In this document: in pieces, positions 46,266 to 57,616 of the stretch
Layout of the letters: each line of letters begins with the position of its first letter
Position numbering within the stretch: the stretch's first letter is position 1
Source of the DNA: Galeruca laticollis
Lineage: Eukaryota; Arthropoda; Insecta; Coleoptera; Chrysomelidae
Assembly (NCBI GenBank): GCA_963921935.1
Contig: OY998178.1
Span: forward strand, 56,207,451 to 56,271,450
Direction of reading: 5' to 3'
Length of the DNA stretch: 64,000 bases
Notes under the pieces: model-generated
The model's input: only the letters and a program-made list of their open reading frames with translations
What the model was told of the DNA's origin: nothing
The model's database searches: none
Made by a program: the position numbers and the translations under genes

Positions 46266-47460
46266 CTGAACAGCAGGTTAAAAAACTATTACTTTAGATC
46301 AAATTGTGCCCATGGAGACCTTTGACTAGAACATCATAAACTACATCAAACTAGATTTTCATCCAATCGACTGGGACCCATTTTCCATGAAAAACAAGCG
46401 GTGTTCTTCAAAGGAATAAGAACATATTTTATTTCGAGAAGTGACTTTTCATGGCTTACCTTCTATTACCTGCCTCACTCCGTTTGGCAGGTAAATTCAG
46501 GTGTGCCATGAAAATTCATACTTCTCTTCTGTACAAAATAATATACTGTTCTCATCTTGTTATTTTCATCCTGGAACATATTGTATATTAACATTGTGGA
46601 ATTGTAACTTAATGAAAACTGAGCATTATTAATACACTGTATACAAAAAAACTACTTATGAGCATTTATGAACACATTATCAAGTTAAATCAGTTAATAA
46701 TTAATTGTATACAATTGAGTATCCAATAATTGTGTTTCTACAATAATAAATAATGGAATTAGGTTTGTTAATTGGAGTATTCAGTGTCATAGGTTACATA
46801 TTCTTCAACTAGAGAAATATACAATTGTAATGGACATCTAGAGGTTTTCACTTCAGCTTATTTGTTGTATACATTGTATTTTCAAATGGAAATGAGCTCA
46901 AACAATCTCTAATTGTTCACAAGAATTGTTAGTATTAATGTTAACATTTTCTAAACCTGCGAAACTATATTGATGGCTATGACTACTACTATTGCTACTA
47001 CTACAAAAACTAGAACTAGAGATAGTTGATTCAATATTTTTTGTACTGTTTAATACAATGTCTCTATCAGATTATCTGAAATAGTTACTCCCCTTTCTTA
47101 ACATAATTAACAACCATTTGTTTTTTATTTTATTTATGTAAGTATTTTCTGAAATATCTTGAACATTGAACATATTTTCTTCTAGATCCAAATCTCTGCC
47201 AACATATGAGCATGTTTTATTATAATTAATAATGTCTACCCTATTCAATATTAAGTTTTTTGTAGGTGTAATGCATATCTAGGATTTGAAATATTGTGAA
47301 TCGTTTTTAAAATATACCTACTAACTAAAATATTTTAAAAGTTGAAAAAACCCTTATTTTCTAAACTCTATTATATAATTTTAGGGTACAATCCCACCAC
47401 CTGTAATTTCAATGTACATTAGCCGATTAAGTTTTAATAATTGCGATTTTGGAATTGGTA

Positions 47461-47655
47461 CTTACTGATAACAACTGTTGTTCGTCCATTATAACAAGAA
47501 CTATAACTAAGTATAGAAAATGTAGCTAAGAAGGCACTAACGAAGACCACCTTATTCAAGTACATCTTGCAAAAAATGTGCTTCCTGCAAATATAATATA
47601 ACACAAAACTGAAAACCACGCCACGACACACTATTCGCCATGTCATGCTTGTCAT
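47461..47655 (-). CDS. Possible 5' exon encoding a signal peptide or anchor
   Basis: The minus strand has an acceptor-like TATTATATTTGCAG, then an ATG with MYLNKVVFVSAFLATFSILS YSSCYNGRTTVVI, closed by a perfect donor GTAAGTAC. The hydrophobic run fits a signal peptide or a type II membrane anchor. An upstream ATG at 47655 would give a longer N-terminus in the same frame without splicing. No family recognised. Confidence 0.3.
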
Positions 47656-48715
47656 TCGTTTCCACAGATCATCTGTTTGTTTCGTTCGCCAGTTCCTCTT
47701 CTGTTTTCTTCTTTTTTTGTAATTTTATGAATACATCAATTAAACAGCTCATCCAATTATGTTACTGTGATGTTTATTAGAAGATATTACTGAGATTTTT
47801 ATGAACTAACATCGTATTGACGTAATCGCAGGAAGTTACTAAAAATTATTTCGATAGATGTAAAAGTAACTGCAACCATGTGACCATCTTAGAAACATGT
47901 TTGTTTTGTAATTGTAATTGTTTTATTACAGGAGTGTGATATTAGTGGGAAGTATAAAAATTAACATCGTATGAATGTTTTCTATAGGAAGCTGCTTTAA
48001 AGAAGTTCATAGGATGTGTATGTAACTGCGATTTCAAGTATCATTTTGTATATCAAAAATATGTTTTAATTACATGACATTGATGTTAATAGAGTTGGTA
48101 ATAAAATTAAGACATCTAGGAGATATCTTATTAACGTTTTAAATAAACATCACGAAAAGTCTCTAAAAAGAACATCACAAAAAAGACTTGTTATATTTCT
48201 TGTTACGTGGGAGTGTGCACTTTGTGTGGAATACCTAGAAAAAAATTGATAGTCCTTTTCTTTAGGATGTAGAGATTGTAAATGATATCCCGAATCCTTT
48301 GCATGTTCCCAAATGTTAGTGCTTTCAGAGCCTTGACTATGGAGAATATTAGCTTTTACACCAGTTTTTCAGGGGACTTGATTTTAGATTAAATAAAATA
48401 CACAAAACTCACTTATAAAATAGTTAAACGTCTAAAAATATTCAAAATAAAAAATCTATTGGATAAATAGAATATTGCTTCCAGAAACCAGAAACACAAT
48501 CTCAGATGTCAAATACTAATGAATATCAGCAACAATCAACGTTCTATGTCAGTGGTCGTTACTAAGCGACGTAGATAAACAAGAAGGAATTTGGTTCCTG
48601 CGATGGTCAATGTTCCTACTTTAGGTGGCTTATTCTCTCCAGAAACGGGTTCTACAGGGATGGTAGAGAGTATGGAGCTCGGTAACCGTAACCGAAATTA
48701 TCGGATATCCGTGAC
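47656..48715. other. Intergenic stretch, no recognised gene
   Basis: Apart from a short frame at 48591-48785, nothing recognisable was seen. The DNA before 48720 does not match the LINE. Confidence 0.4.
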
Positions 48716-48718
48716 GTA

Positions 48719-48812
48719 TAAGAAAGGAAGTAATTTATTTCACATAAAAAAATATTCTACAAAAAAAATTATACAACAGTTATAGTGAAACATGTCACAA
48801 AGTATAATAGCT
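48719..48812 (+). repeat. Left copy of a 90-base inverted repeat bracketing the LINE
   Basis: GTAATTTATTTCACATAAAA and AAACATGTCACAAAGTATAA are found here; their reverse complements lie at 53427-53518. The segment contains the ATG (48792) that opens a short frame MSQSIIAQNIVNSTKPEVKQ before the LINE nuclease. Confidence 0.75.
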
Positions 48813-51700
48813 CAAAATATTGTCAACTCAACAAAACCTGAAGTTAAACAATTCCAGAAAAACCTAATTTTTATACAAACTGCAGAAAATACAGTTACTA
48901 ATTTTTTAGAAACACCTCAAGTAATCACAATGATAGACTGATAAAAAAAGCTATATGTCCCATTGTCCCAGAATATACAATGTATTAGTAATAAGATTTT
49001 GACGCTGAATGATAGATTTGATGATGGATTTTGTTGTGATCTTTTAATGATTTCTGAACATTGGTAAATGAAGAATACCATTGAAACATACAAACTAATC
49101 CAGTTTACGTTAGTCGCGGACATGTGTCGGACTGTAACAACACATGGTGGTGTAGCCATATATAAAAACGACAATTTTTCTGGAAGAGTGAATGAATATT
49201 GTATCAAAAAGTTTTTAGAATGTTGTGGTATACAACTACCTCAATATGAAACTATTTGTTTAGTTATCTACAGACCCTCTGGAGGAAATTTTAATGATTT
49301 TATGTTAGTTTTCAACGAAATTTTAATCCATATTTGCGCAGAAAACAACAGGAATATAATTGTTGGAGGAGATTTCAATGTAAATTTTATGAAACCTACT
49401 ACTCAACTTTCTTTGTTGGAAGACTTATTGTATAGTTTTAATTTTGAAATATGCAAGAGAACTCCAACTAGAGTTACAAAAGACTCTGCAACTTGCATTG
49501 ATAATGTATTTATTAGAACAGCAAATCAGTATAGTGTAAAAGTAGTTGACCTTTGTTTATCTGATCACTCTGCTCAATTTATTGATTTCCACACTGGTAA
49601 TTCAGCTCAAAAAAGCTGTAAACCACCTGTTAAATTTTTCAGACGGTCATATTCTGAAGACAACATGGAACAGTTTCATGATTTGCTGAAGGCTGAAAAT
49701 TGGATTGCTGTTGTTGGTCAGATCTGTCCCAATTTAGCTAATGATCAATTTGCAGAGATTGTTTTATCTTGTTTTGAAACTGCCTTTTCAAAAAAGCTAG
49801 TTACACGAGGACCGAAAGCTAAATACAAGAAGTCTAATGGCTTTACGTTGAATGCTGATTTGTTGGAATTAAGAAATAATGTGGCATTATATACTACTCT
49901 TGCTAAGCACGATAGACGATATATTGAAATTAGTGAAGTGTTAAATAATACATATAGGCGTAAGTTGGAAAAGGCCTCTAAACAATTCTATGATAATCGA
50001 ATTTTAAACTCGAAAAAAAAAGACTGAAGAAACCTAGGAAATAATTAGGGAATTGCAAAAAACTAACAAATCAAGTAGCCACCTCAAATTACATTATCAG
50101 GGTAACCAAATAAGTGAGTCTGTTTAAGGAAATAAATTTAATATAAATTTTACTAAACCCCCTATCGATAGTTTAGTTTGCGATGCAGAATTTGTCAATG
50201 AAAATATCTCTTCTACTATTAAAACCTTCTATATGGCTCCTGTTTCAGAGAAGGAGGCTTTAGAATTAATACTATCTTCAAAAAATACTATTGCAGTTGG
50301 TACTGATGGATTGAATATTAAATTAATTAACAAGTGTGCCGTTCTATTGACAAAACCATTGAGTTTCTTATTGAATTTGTCAACTGAGAAGGGAATTTTC
50401 CCTGAATCTTTAGAACTGGCTAGAGTAGTTCCCATTTACAAAAAAGGAGATTCTAATGATATCAATAACTATAGACCAATTAGTATCTTGTCTACTATCT
50501 CCAAAGTATATGAATTGAATATTAAAAATCAGTTATGCAATTTTTTTGCTAAATTTAAGCTATTATCGCCCTCACAGCATGATTATACTTCAAAAAAGGT
50601 ACAGAGACTGCATTGATAGAGTTCCATAATAGAATTGTTAGATCTCTTGATATTAAAAAGCATGTAATGGGTTTATTTATTGATTTTTCAAGCGCTTTTG
50701 ACTGTGTGGACCACACACTTTTACTGCTTAAACTGTCTAAATATGGAGTAAGAGGTATACCACTCAATTTGTTGGAGTCATACTTATCAAATAGAAAACA
50801 AATTGTTCAAGTGAATAATACTCTTGGATTGGAACTAGAGGTCTCACAAGGTGTTCCCCAGGGATCGATTTTGGGTCCATTTTTATTTTTGGTTTTTGTT
50901 AATGACTTACTCACTACAATAAATGATGTCCCTGGAATATATCCAACTTGTTATGCTGACGACATTAATATTATAATCATTGAAGACAATGAGGATGCTC
51001 TAAAAATATCAGCAGAGAGAACACATGATCAAGTTGTGATGTGGTCAGAGAGGAATAACATAAAATTAAACAAAACTAAAACAAATACGGTGCTGTTTAA
51101 TAATCATGGACAATTTAGACAGAACCAATTGTTTAAAAACACTGGATTTCCTATTACATCTAAGGAAAATATTAAATTATTGGGTGTCACTATCGACTAT
51201 GGCATAACCTGGCATTCGCATATTAACAACTTGTGTAACAAATTAAGGAAAGGCTGATATAGCCTTAGATTTCTTTCCAGTCACTGTAGTAAAAAAACAC
51301 TCTTGACAGTGTATCATGCTAATTTTCACTCTCATCTAAAATATGGCATACAAATTTGGGGGCCTGTTCTACCAGGCAAAGGGTATTTGTTCTTCAAAAG
51401 TATGCTATAAGAATTATTGCAAAACTCAGAATAAGAGACTCTTGTAGGGAGTTTTTTGAAAAATACAAAATATCGAATCTGGCTGATGTATATATATTGA
51501 AGCATGTACTTCCATTCATAGGAATAGATCGATTTATGTGGCCGAGCGTGCTTATCATCACTATACCACAAGAAATAAAAGTCAATTATTGGTGCCTAGA
51601 CACCATACTGCACTTTGTGGAAAAAATCTAGAGTATCTGGGATGTAAATTTTATAATAACCTCCCAGATGATATAAAAAACAGTAATTTCTACAATTTGT
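48792..51700 (+). pseudogene. CR1/L2-like LINE: endonuclease and reverse transcriptase, lightly damaged
   Basis: The AP endonuclease starts near 48960 (QCISNKILTLND, LLMISEHW then a stop). It continues in one 319-codon frame (49068-50027) with HGGVAIYKN, ICLVIYRPSGGNF, IIVGGDFNVNF and LCLSDHSAQF, covering the E/D/N/H boxes of an APE-type nuclease. The polymerase follows in two frames: 50233-50616 (VVPIYKKGDSNDINNYRPIS) and 50613-51257 (GLFIDFSSAFDCVDH, QGVPQGSILGPFLF, TCYADDINIII, LGVTID). The tail fragments run to YNNLPDDIKNSNFYNL near 51700. About four stops or single shifts separate otherwise clean blocks, so this is a fairly recent copy. The 3' end is replaced by LTR-like DNA. Confidence 0.85.
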
Positions 51701-53022
51701 AACGCGAAAAATTCGCCGAGCTGTCGTAAACACACCGCTTCAACTAAAAATTTTCGCATGTGCTCTGGGAGCCATAAGTGCTTTATTGGAAAATCCGACA
51801 ATTCCGACATAGGGGAAGAGAAATACGGCTGGAACCAACAATTGGCAGCTCCGACCCGATAGGTTTCTGGTCCAAAAACGGTCGATGACTGTGGGTTCCA
51901 TAAAAATTTAGTGGAATTGCGTTTTGAGGTAAATTTCCGTAGACGGCGTTAGCTAGAAGGATTCATTAACAAGGGGGGTTTTTGTATATGGACATTAAAA
52001 AAAAATCACTGATTGGAATTTAATGGGTCAGTGAGACCAGTTCCAGGAGAGCTGGGATATTCTGGAGAAACTTCAGTTCCTGTTTTGGTGCCGGAAAAGG
52101 ATAAGTGAACAGTTTTCCTTTTCTTATTTCTTCAAACTCATTAGTAAACTCACATTTATGCTTCACATATTACCGTTTTTTTTATATAAAGTTTTATTTC
52201 TTTTTTTCTTGCGGCAATTACTATAATCTCGCTTACACTTGTATTTTGTATTTAAAAAATTTTGAAATATTTGCTCATAGTTTAAGATACGCTAGAACAC
52301 TACGGTACGTACCTGGTATTGCGTTATTTAGTGGTTTTTTACCTATTTCTAATGATATTATGTATATAACTTTCGCTGTACATAATTTTGAGTTGTATTT
52401 TCTATAGCAACGCTAAACTCGTTACTATTTAAATTTTTGGCTTATGCAATTATTTATATTTATATTGATGTTGGTATAAATTGCGGAAGTGTGGACCCTT
52501 GTAACTATACATTGTTGATTTTGATATATATATTATCGTTGTATTTTTGAGGTATTGTACATGAACAATTTGGTCGATTCTCTAGAATTTTAGAATTGAG
52601 ATATCGGTGTAGTTTGGGGCCCTCAGCTCTTCTACACCCTGAGTTTGAAGCCTTCGGCTCTGCTCAGAGTTCATAGAATCTGCTTGACAGTTATTTACTT
52701 GAGTTGTAACTGTTAAATCAGTTAGAAATTTTTGGATTTATGCAGTTTTCAGCCCATCTACGTTCTGAGATTACAGCCTTCAGCTGAGCTCAGACGTTAT
52801 TTGTAACATTTTTGGTAGTGACATTGTAATAAATATTTTGAAAAGAGACCTTTGGTCCACAAAGACTAATTAAATCTTCAATCAGGGGATACTTGCTGAC
52901 TTTTATTTACTTATGATAATTTACCTATCAGTTTAACCTTTGGAGTGTGTAGTGAGTGTAGTTAACCCACTGAGGAGTTGTGGGCTAACTTAGGAAGTCT
53001 TGGGTGCTTGCCAAAACTTCTC
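51701..53022 (+). repeat. LTR-like sequence with twin hairpins
   Basis: Beginning TGTAACGCGAAAAATTCGCC, directly after the LINE coding end, this block contains a polyadenylation-like AATAAATATTTTG (52829) and two similar 29-base hairpin sequences (from 52658 and 52766, each CTGAG..AGCC..GCT..CTCAG). It ends just before TGGCGCCC at 53023. The layout R-U5 then a tRNA primer site suggests the right part is the 5' LTR of a retrotransposon. The left boundary and the second LTR are not established. Confidence 0.4.
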
Positions 53023-53040
53023 TGGCGCCCTTTTGTAAAC
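53023..53040 (+). promoter_or_regulatory. Putative tRNA primer-binding site
   Basis: TGGCGCCCTTTTGTAAAC begins with TGGCGCCC, the usual start of a primer-binding site complementary to a tRNA 3' end. The same start occurs at 60068-60061 on the minus strand (TGGCGCCCTTTTACAC), and a TGGCGCCG lies at 59455. Confidence 0.35.
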
Positions 53041-53426
53041 ATAATAATTTTCTGAAGAATCCACCCCTTCTTCGACTCGAAGCTAGTCGACTGGCGAGCA
53101 CGGGTTGTACCACGTGAGACAACCCGCATACCTATAACGAACACTGAGAGTGTTAGTAGGTTTTTCTCGTTATAAATTTAAAAAATAAACTAAAGCAGTT
53201 TTTACTAGGAAAAAACTACTACACCATAGAGGAGTTGTTTAATTGATAAATTGTCTTTCTGTTGTTACCTGCTATGAATCTGCCAAAAATTGTTTTGTTT
53301 TTGTGGAACTGTTTCCATTATTTTTGAGGGTTGTCTGTGGTCTATGAAGTAAACAATTATATATGTGTATGTGTATATATATGAATATATATGTATGTGT
53401 GTGTTTTGTGTTCTTTAGTTAAGTCA

Positions 53427-53512
53427 TTTTATTATACTTTGTGACATGTTTCACTATAACTGTTGTATAATTTTTTTGTACAATATTTTTTATGTGAAAT
53501 AAATTACTTTCT

Positions 53513-53518
<6 letters not shown>
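53427..53518 (-). repeat. Right copy of the 90-base inverted repeat
   Basis: This is the reverse complement of 48719-48812 with few differences, and it runs straight into a (TA)n microsatellite. I infer that it is the 5' end of a second LINE copy in opposite orientation, or a rearranged end of the first. Confidence 0.7.
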
Positions 53519-53552
<34 letters not shown>

Positions 53553-53558
53553 TATATT
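53514..53558. repeat. (TA)n microsatellite
   Basis: About 20 TA units, interrupted once by CA. Confidence 0.9.
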
Positions 53559-53734
53559 ATAATATTCCCCATTTTATAATTTATAATTATTGTTTTATTT
53601 ATAATCAATCAATGTTGTTCGGCTAGCTCAGGGTAAATATATCAAGTAGAGCATGAGTACTCCTTAATCTCTTGAGTTCAGGTCTAAAGATTTTTATGTA
53701 ATTTATTATTTTGTTTTATATATTTTCATAAAGA

Positions 53735-55060
53735 TTTTTTTTTTGTGAAGATGTGCTTCGACCGCTAAGGGTCATTAGCACTTACAATATCATTTAACTA
53801 CATAGTAAATTACAGCATTACATTCACTAAATATTCACTAAAACATTCACTAAGTATTCACTAGATATAATTATAGAGTTTTATATCTTTTAGGTACTGT
53901 ATTGTTTTTTGTATTTGTTCCAGAGTTTTCAGATTTTCACTAACATCTGTGGAGATTTTGTTCTCTTGTCTTTCCTCTTCGAATTCTGTACCATGAACAA
54001 GGATGTGTTTAATAGACAGTCTTACGTTGCACTTGTTACATTTGGGGGGTTCTTCTTTAGATATTCTATAGCCGTGCGTTAAACGAGTGTGGCCAAGTCT
54101 TAGTCTTGATATTTTAATTTGTTCTAACCGGCTGGGTGTTAATGTTAGTCGGTCTGCAAATTGCGATTTAATGCTCTTGAGGCTATTTTGATCATTATGC
54201 CATTCTCTTTGCATCTTCTTAATTAACTTCTTGAGGTAGTTGTCGATATCACTGTGAGTATAAATTTTAGACATTGCGGTTTCGGACGATGTTGCTTCTT
54301 GGGCAGCTGTATCAGCTGACTCGTTGCCGTCGATTCCTACGTATGAGGGGACGTAGATAAGTGTGACCTTTACTTCTAGCGTAAATAATTGGTGGAGGAG
54401 TTGTTGGATTTGTTGCACTAAAGGGTTGCTTGCCCACATTTGTCGAATCGCTTCTATGGCACTTAGTTAGTCAGAGCAGATTGCATATTTTGGTTTTGGG
54501 TTACTCATTACGTAAACTAAAGCTTGATGGATAGCGAAGACTTCTCGTGTATAGACACTACACTCCTCTGGTAGCCTGAATTTTTGTGTATTAGTTGATG
54601 TAACTAGTGATGAGCCTACTGATCGATTTGATTCATTTTTTGAAGCATCAGTGAATAAAACTTCTGACGGTTTGTAAATTCCACATATTCTATTGAATTC
54701 ATTTTTCAGTAGAGAAGGATGTGTTTCTTTTTTATTGAATTTGGAAAGTTCTGTGTTTACGGAGATAGGTGAGAGAATCCAGGGGGCAAAATTATAGCTG
54801 TTTATAGGAATTATTTCAGGAAAACTGTAGTTGATTTCTGCCATATACGTTTTAACTGTGTTGTAAAAAGGTGGTGTAATATTGATATTTACGGGAAAAG
54901 CTGTTTGCACTGATCCAGTGTGAATTATTTTGTGGTAAGGGTGGTTAGGAAGAGCCAAAATTTTTGTCGAGTAGAATAAAGATAAATGTTGAACTCTATA
55001 TGTAAATGGCATCTCTCCAAGAAGTTTATAGAGAGTGTCTGTGGGGGTAAAGAATTATTT
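53735..55060 (-). mobile_element. Young I/Jockey-like LINE 3' end, 5' truncated
   Basis: Coding DNA (55060-53861) plus a 3' UTR that ends with CGGTCGAAGCACATCTTCAC and an A-run at 53746-53736. The 5' end begins inside the coding frame at about 55060, as expected for a truncated target-primed insertion. Only one nonsense codon interrupts about 390 codons. Confidence 0.8.
53861..55057 (-). pseudogene. LINE polymerase tail and RNase H, one nonsense codon
   Basis: The frame starts within DTLYKLLGEMPFTYRVQHLS. The RNase H follows: SEVLFTDASKNE (first Asp), SVYTREVFAIHQAL (Glu), then AICSD followed by a TAA (54466-54464) where SDSLSAIEAI would be expected. The same frame goes on through LIYVPSYVGIDGNESADTAA (Asp) and the cysteine motif PPKCNKCNVRLSIKHIL, ending in KLYNYI at 53861. 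It is in frame throughout, so a single C-to-A change (TCA to TAA) explains the break. The RNase H would remove RNA during cDNA synthesis. Confidence 0.85.
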
Positions 55061-55064
55061 GTTT

Positions 55065-56870
55065 TTGTCTTTTATTTAAAATAAATTATACCTTGTCTAC
55101 ATTTATTTTGAGACACCTATGCTATCAATTATATCCCTGTTTTTAGTTGTCACTTGAAATTAATAGAATGCATATTTCCTGTTTTTAATAGAGGGTATAG
55201 AAACGAAAATGACTAACACTGTAATTATATATTGTCAAAACTACGTTGGAAATTGGAAAAGAAATACAAGTAATAATATAAACAAATTTAAAATCAAAAT
55301 AGTGGAACAAACAACTAAAATCTAATAACTCAACAAATAGGTACCTTTGCGCAAATTTATATTGTTTGAAATGGCCAAATTATGAAATTTCAAATTGGTT
55401 AACACTAACCTATCACTAACGATGGTTTCTTGTGGCACCAACAATCACCAATATCCAATAACACCAACTCTCATATTAATGTGTCAACTGCATTCACTCA
55501 ATCTGGACTCCAGCTTGACAAAACTTCTCCAGGCAAGTCTTGAAATTCTTCACCGTGTCCCGTTCAACGTTCCATTTATTTGCAACACTCTTGTTACACT
55601 TTATAATGTTTTATTTATCTTCTCCTATTTAGAAAACTTGTTCATTAGTTTAGAGATCCTCTGAAATGATGCTCTCTGCTTTATTTTATTATTCCAATGC
55701 CTTTTCAATACATCTGTTTCAATTATTTATCTCATGTTCCTCTAATTAACTTTTAAATATTCTCAAATCACCTCTCCAACCTTATTTTACTTTTTCTGAT
55801 ACTTTCCTTTGCATTATATGAGGACTTGTCTTATATTTTATTAAATTTTTCAATTTTCACTCACATCTCTCCACTCTTCATAATATCACACCACTTCCTT
55901 CTGCTTCCCCATCAACAACTCTCTTTTAATCTCCCGTTGTTATGGGCAAAAGCGAATCATCTAACTAGATTTTTTTACAACTATTTACATATCTGAGGTT
56001 TTTTCGTTTAATTTAATATCTTTTTAAACTATATTAGAATATTTAATGCTCTTTTCATTTACAAAATAATTTAATCTATTTATTTAAACCGCTACTTCTC
56101 TAAAACTATCCTTATTTATTAAAAAAAACCTCTTATTGTATAAAACTTTTCCATTCTGAATGAAACAAATCTACGGTCTGATTACTCTGAAATACATATA
56201 CAATCTTTTTCCAATTATATTAGAATTTTTCCACAATTAGAGTTAATTATAAACGTGGCCTGAAATTTCTATTTACAAAAATTCTTTGTGTTATTTTCCA
56301 TCATCGCTTTATACGCTTGTCAGAATTACATAGTTCTATGACAACGAATTCCTGTCGCTGACATCGAACTCTGTGGCGGCGTCAAGTTTCGGTCGCGGAC
56401 ATTTCATGCTATGAAAGTAAATTTGACATTCCAATCAGTTGACAGTTATCTGTGTCATAATAATAATAAACGTCTAAAATAATGATTTTGCTACTAATTC
56501 TTATTATACATGGTGTATTATAATAATCTAAATACATTTATTAATTCTTTTAAGGTTTTAGATACTTTTTATGACGTATATGCCAAATTTAGAAATTATT
56601 ATATTGTTTAAAGATGATTCTTATGGTCTGATATACAAGTATGAGTTGAATTATTTTAGGAAGCACCGACACAATGGTAAATATTATTTTAGCATCTCAA
56701 TATTTACATTGAGCTAACGATATCATAGGTACACATTCAATATATAACTCATTTTAATTTCATTCATATGATGAAAAACAAATAATTCCCTATGTTTTGG
56801 CAACTTACAACCAAATTCACACTTGAAAACCTCACACACCAAAACCTTCAAACTCCTATGTTGTGATGAG
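55065..56870. other. Intergenic stretch, no recognised gene
   Basis: AT-rich with pyrimidine-rich stretches (55740-55930). GTGGCGGCGTCAAGTTTCGG (56371-56390) stands out as GC-rich and may belong to an LTR or DNA-transposon end. No coding similarity. Confidence 0.35.
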
Positions 56871-56872
56871 TT

Positions 56873-56874
<2 letters not shown>

Positions 56875-56944
<70 letters not shown>
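56875..56944. repeat. (TA)n microsatellite
   Basis: A pure AT-dinucleotide run of about 68 bases. Confidence 0.95.
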
Positions 56945-56949
<5 letters not shown>

Positions 56950-57378
56950 CGTTGATTTATCTATTAATTCAATAAGAGCCCCGTTGTTGAGTGACAATTT
57001 ATTGTAGTTAGTTATTTTTGTTATTAAATAAATTAAATTATAATGAATTAACCCTCTTTGCTCTTGAGTTTTAATAATGTTGAATTGTTTTTGTTTGTTA
57101 AATTTGATTGTTATTGTAGTTATGGAAATTATTGAATACTCCTACACATTTTATTTTTTTATAAGGCTAGCTCTATTTGATTTTATTGATTTTGATTTTT
57201 TTAATTTAATTGTTTTAAGGTGTTTGTTCAGCATGTATGTATGTATGAAACTCTCTCAGGTCTTGGGTTCCTCTATTGTTGAATAAATTCGTCATTAAAT
57301 AAAGAGAAACACTTTACTTGTAAAAATATTTAATTATTTATTAACGAGAATTTTTTTATATTGTAAAAATTATCATAC
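56945..57378. other. Intergenic stretch, no recognised gene
   Basis: T-rich DNA. The open plus frame at 57077-57286 is Phe/Leu/Ile-rich because of base composition and shows no domain. Confidence 0.4.
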
Positions 57379-57616
57379 GACGCCTCTGTATAGTTAAAAT
57401 TATCGATCCATTTATGTATGGTATGCTATGAGCATGCTTAAAACATCACGTGTTGATGCATTAAACGAACGCTTCATATACGAGTTACGCCTGTTCGACG
57501 CCTCTGTATAGTTAAAATTATCGATCCATTTATGTATGGTATGCTATGCGCATGCTTAAAACATCACGTGTTGATGCATTAAATGAACGCTTCATATACG
57601 AGTTACGCCTGTTCGA
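57379..57616 (+). repeat. Tandem duplication, 118-base unit, two copies
   Basis: GACGCCTCTGTATAGTTAAA begins copies at 57379 and 57497. They differ at only two places (GAGCATG/GCGCATG and AACGAAC/AATGAAC). The unit holds a CACGTG and a GCATGC palindrome. Recent duplication, or a two-unit satellite fragment. Confidence 0.9.

Noticed and set aside
46441..46500. Possible exon with donor GTAAGC on the minus strand at about 46459
   Set aside because: In every frame it either contains a stop or joins the next exon in a phase that gives a stop.
50613..50767. Minus-strand frames over the LINE polymerase
   Set aside because: Shadows of the plus-strand polymerase with its clear YADD box.
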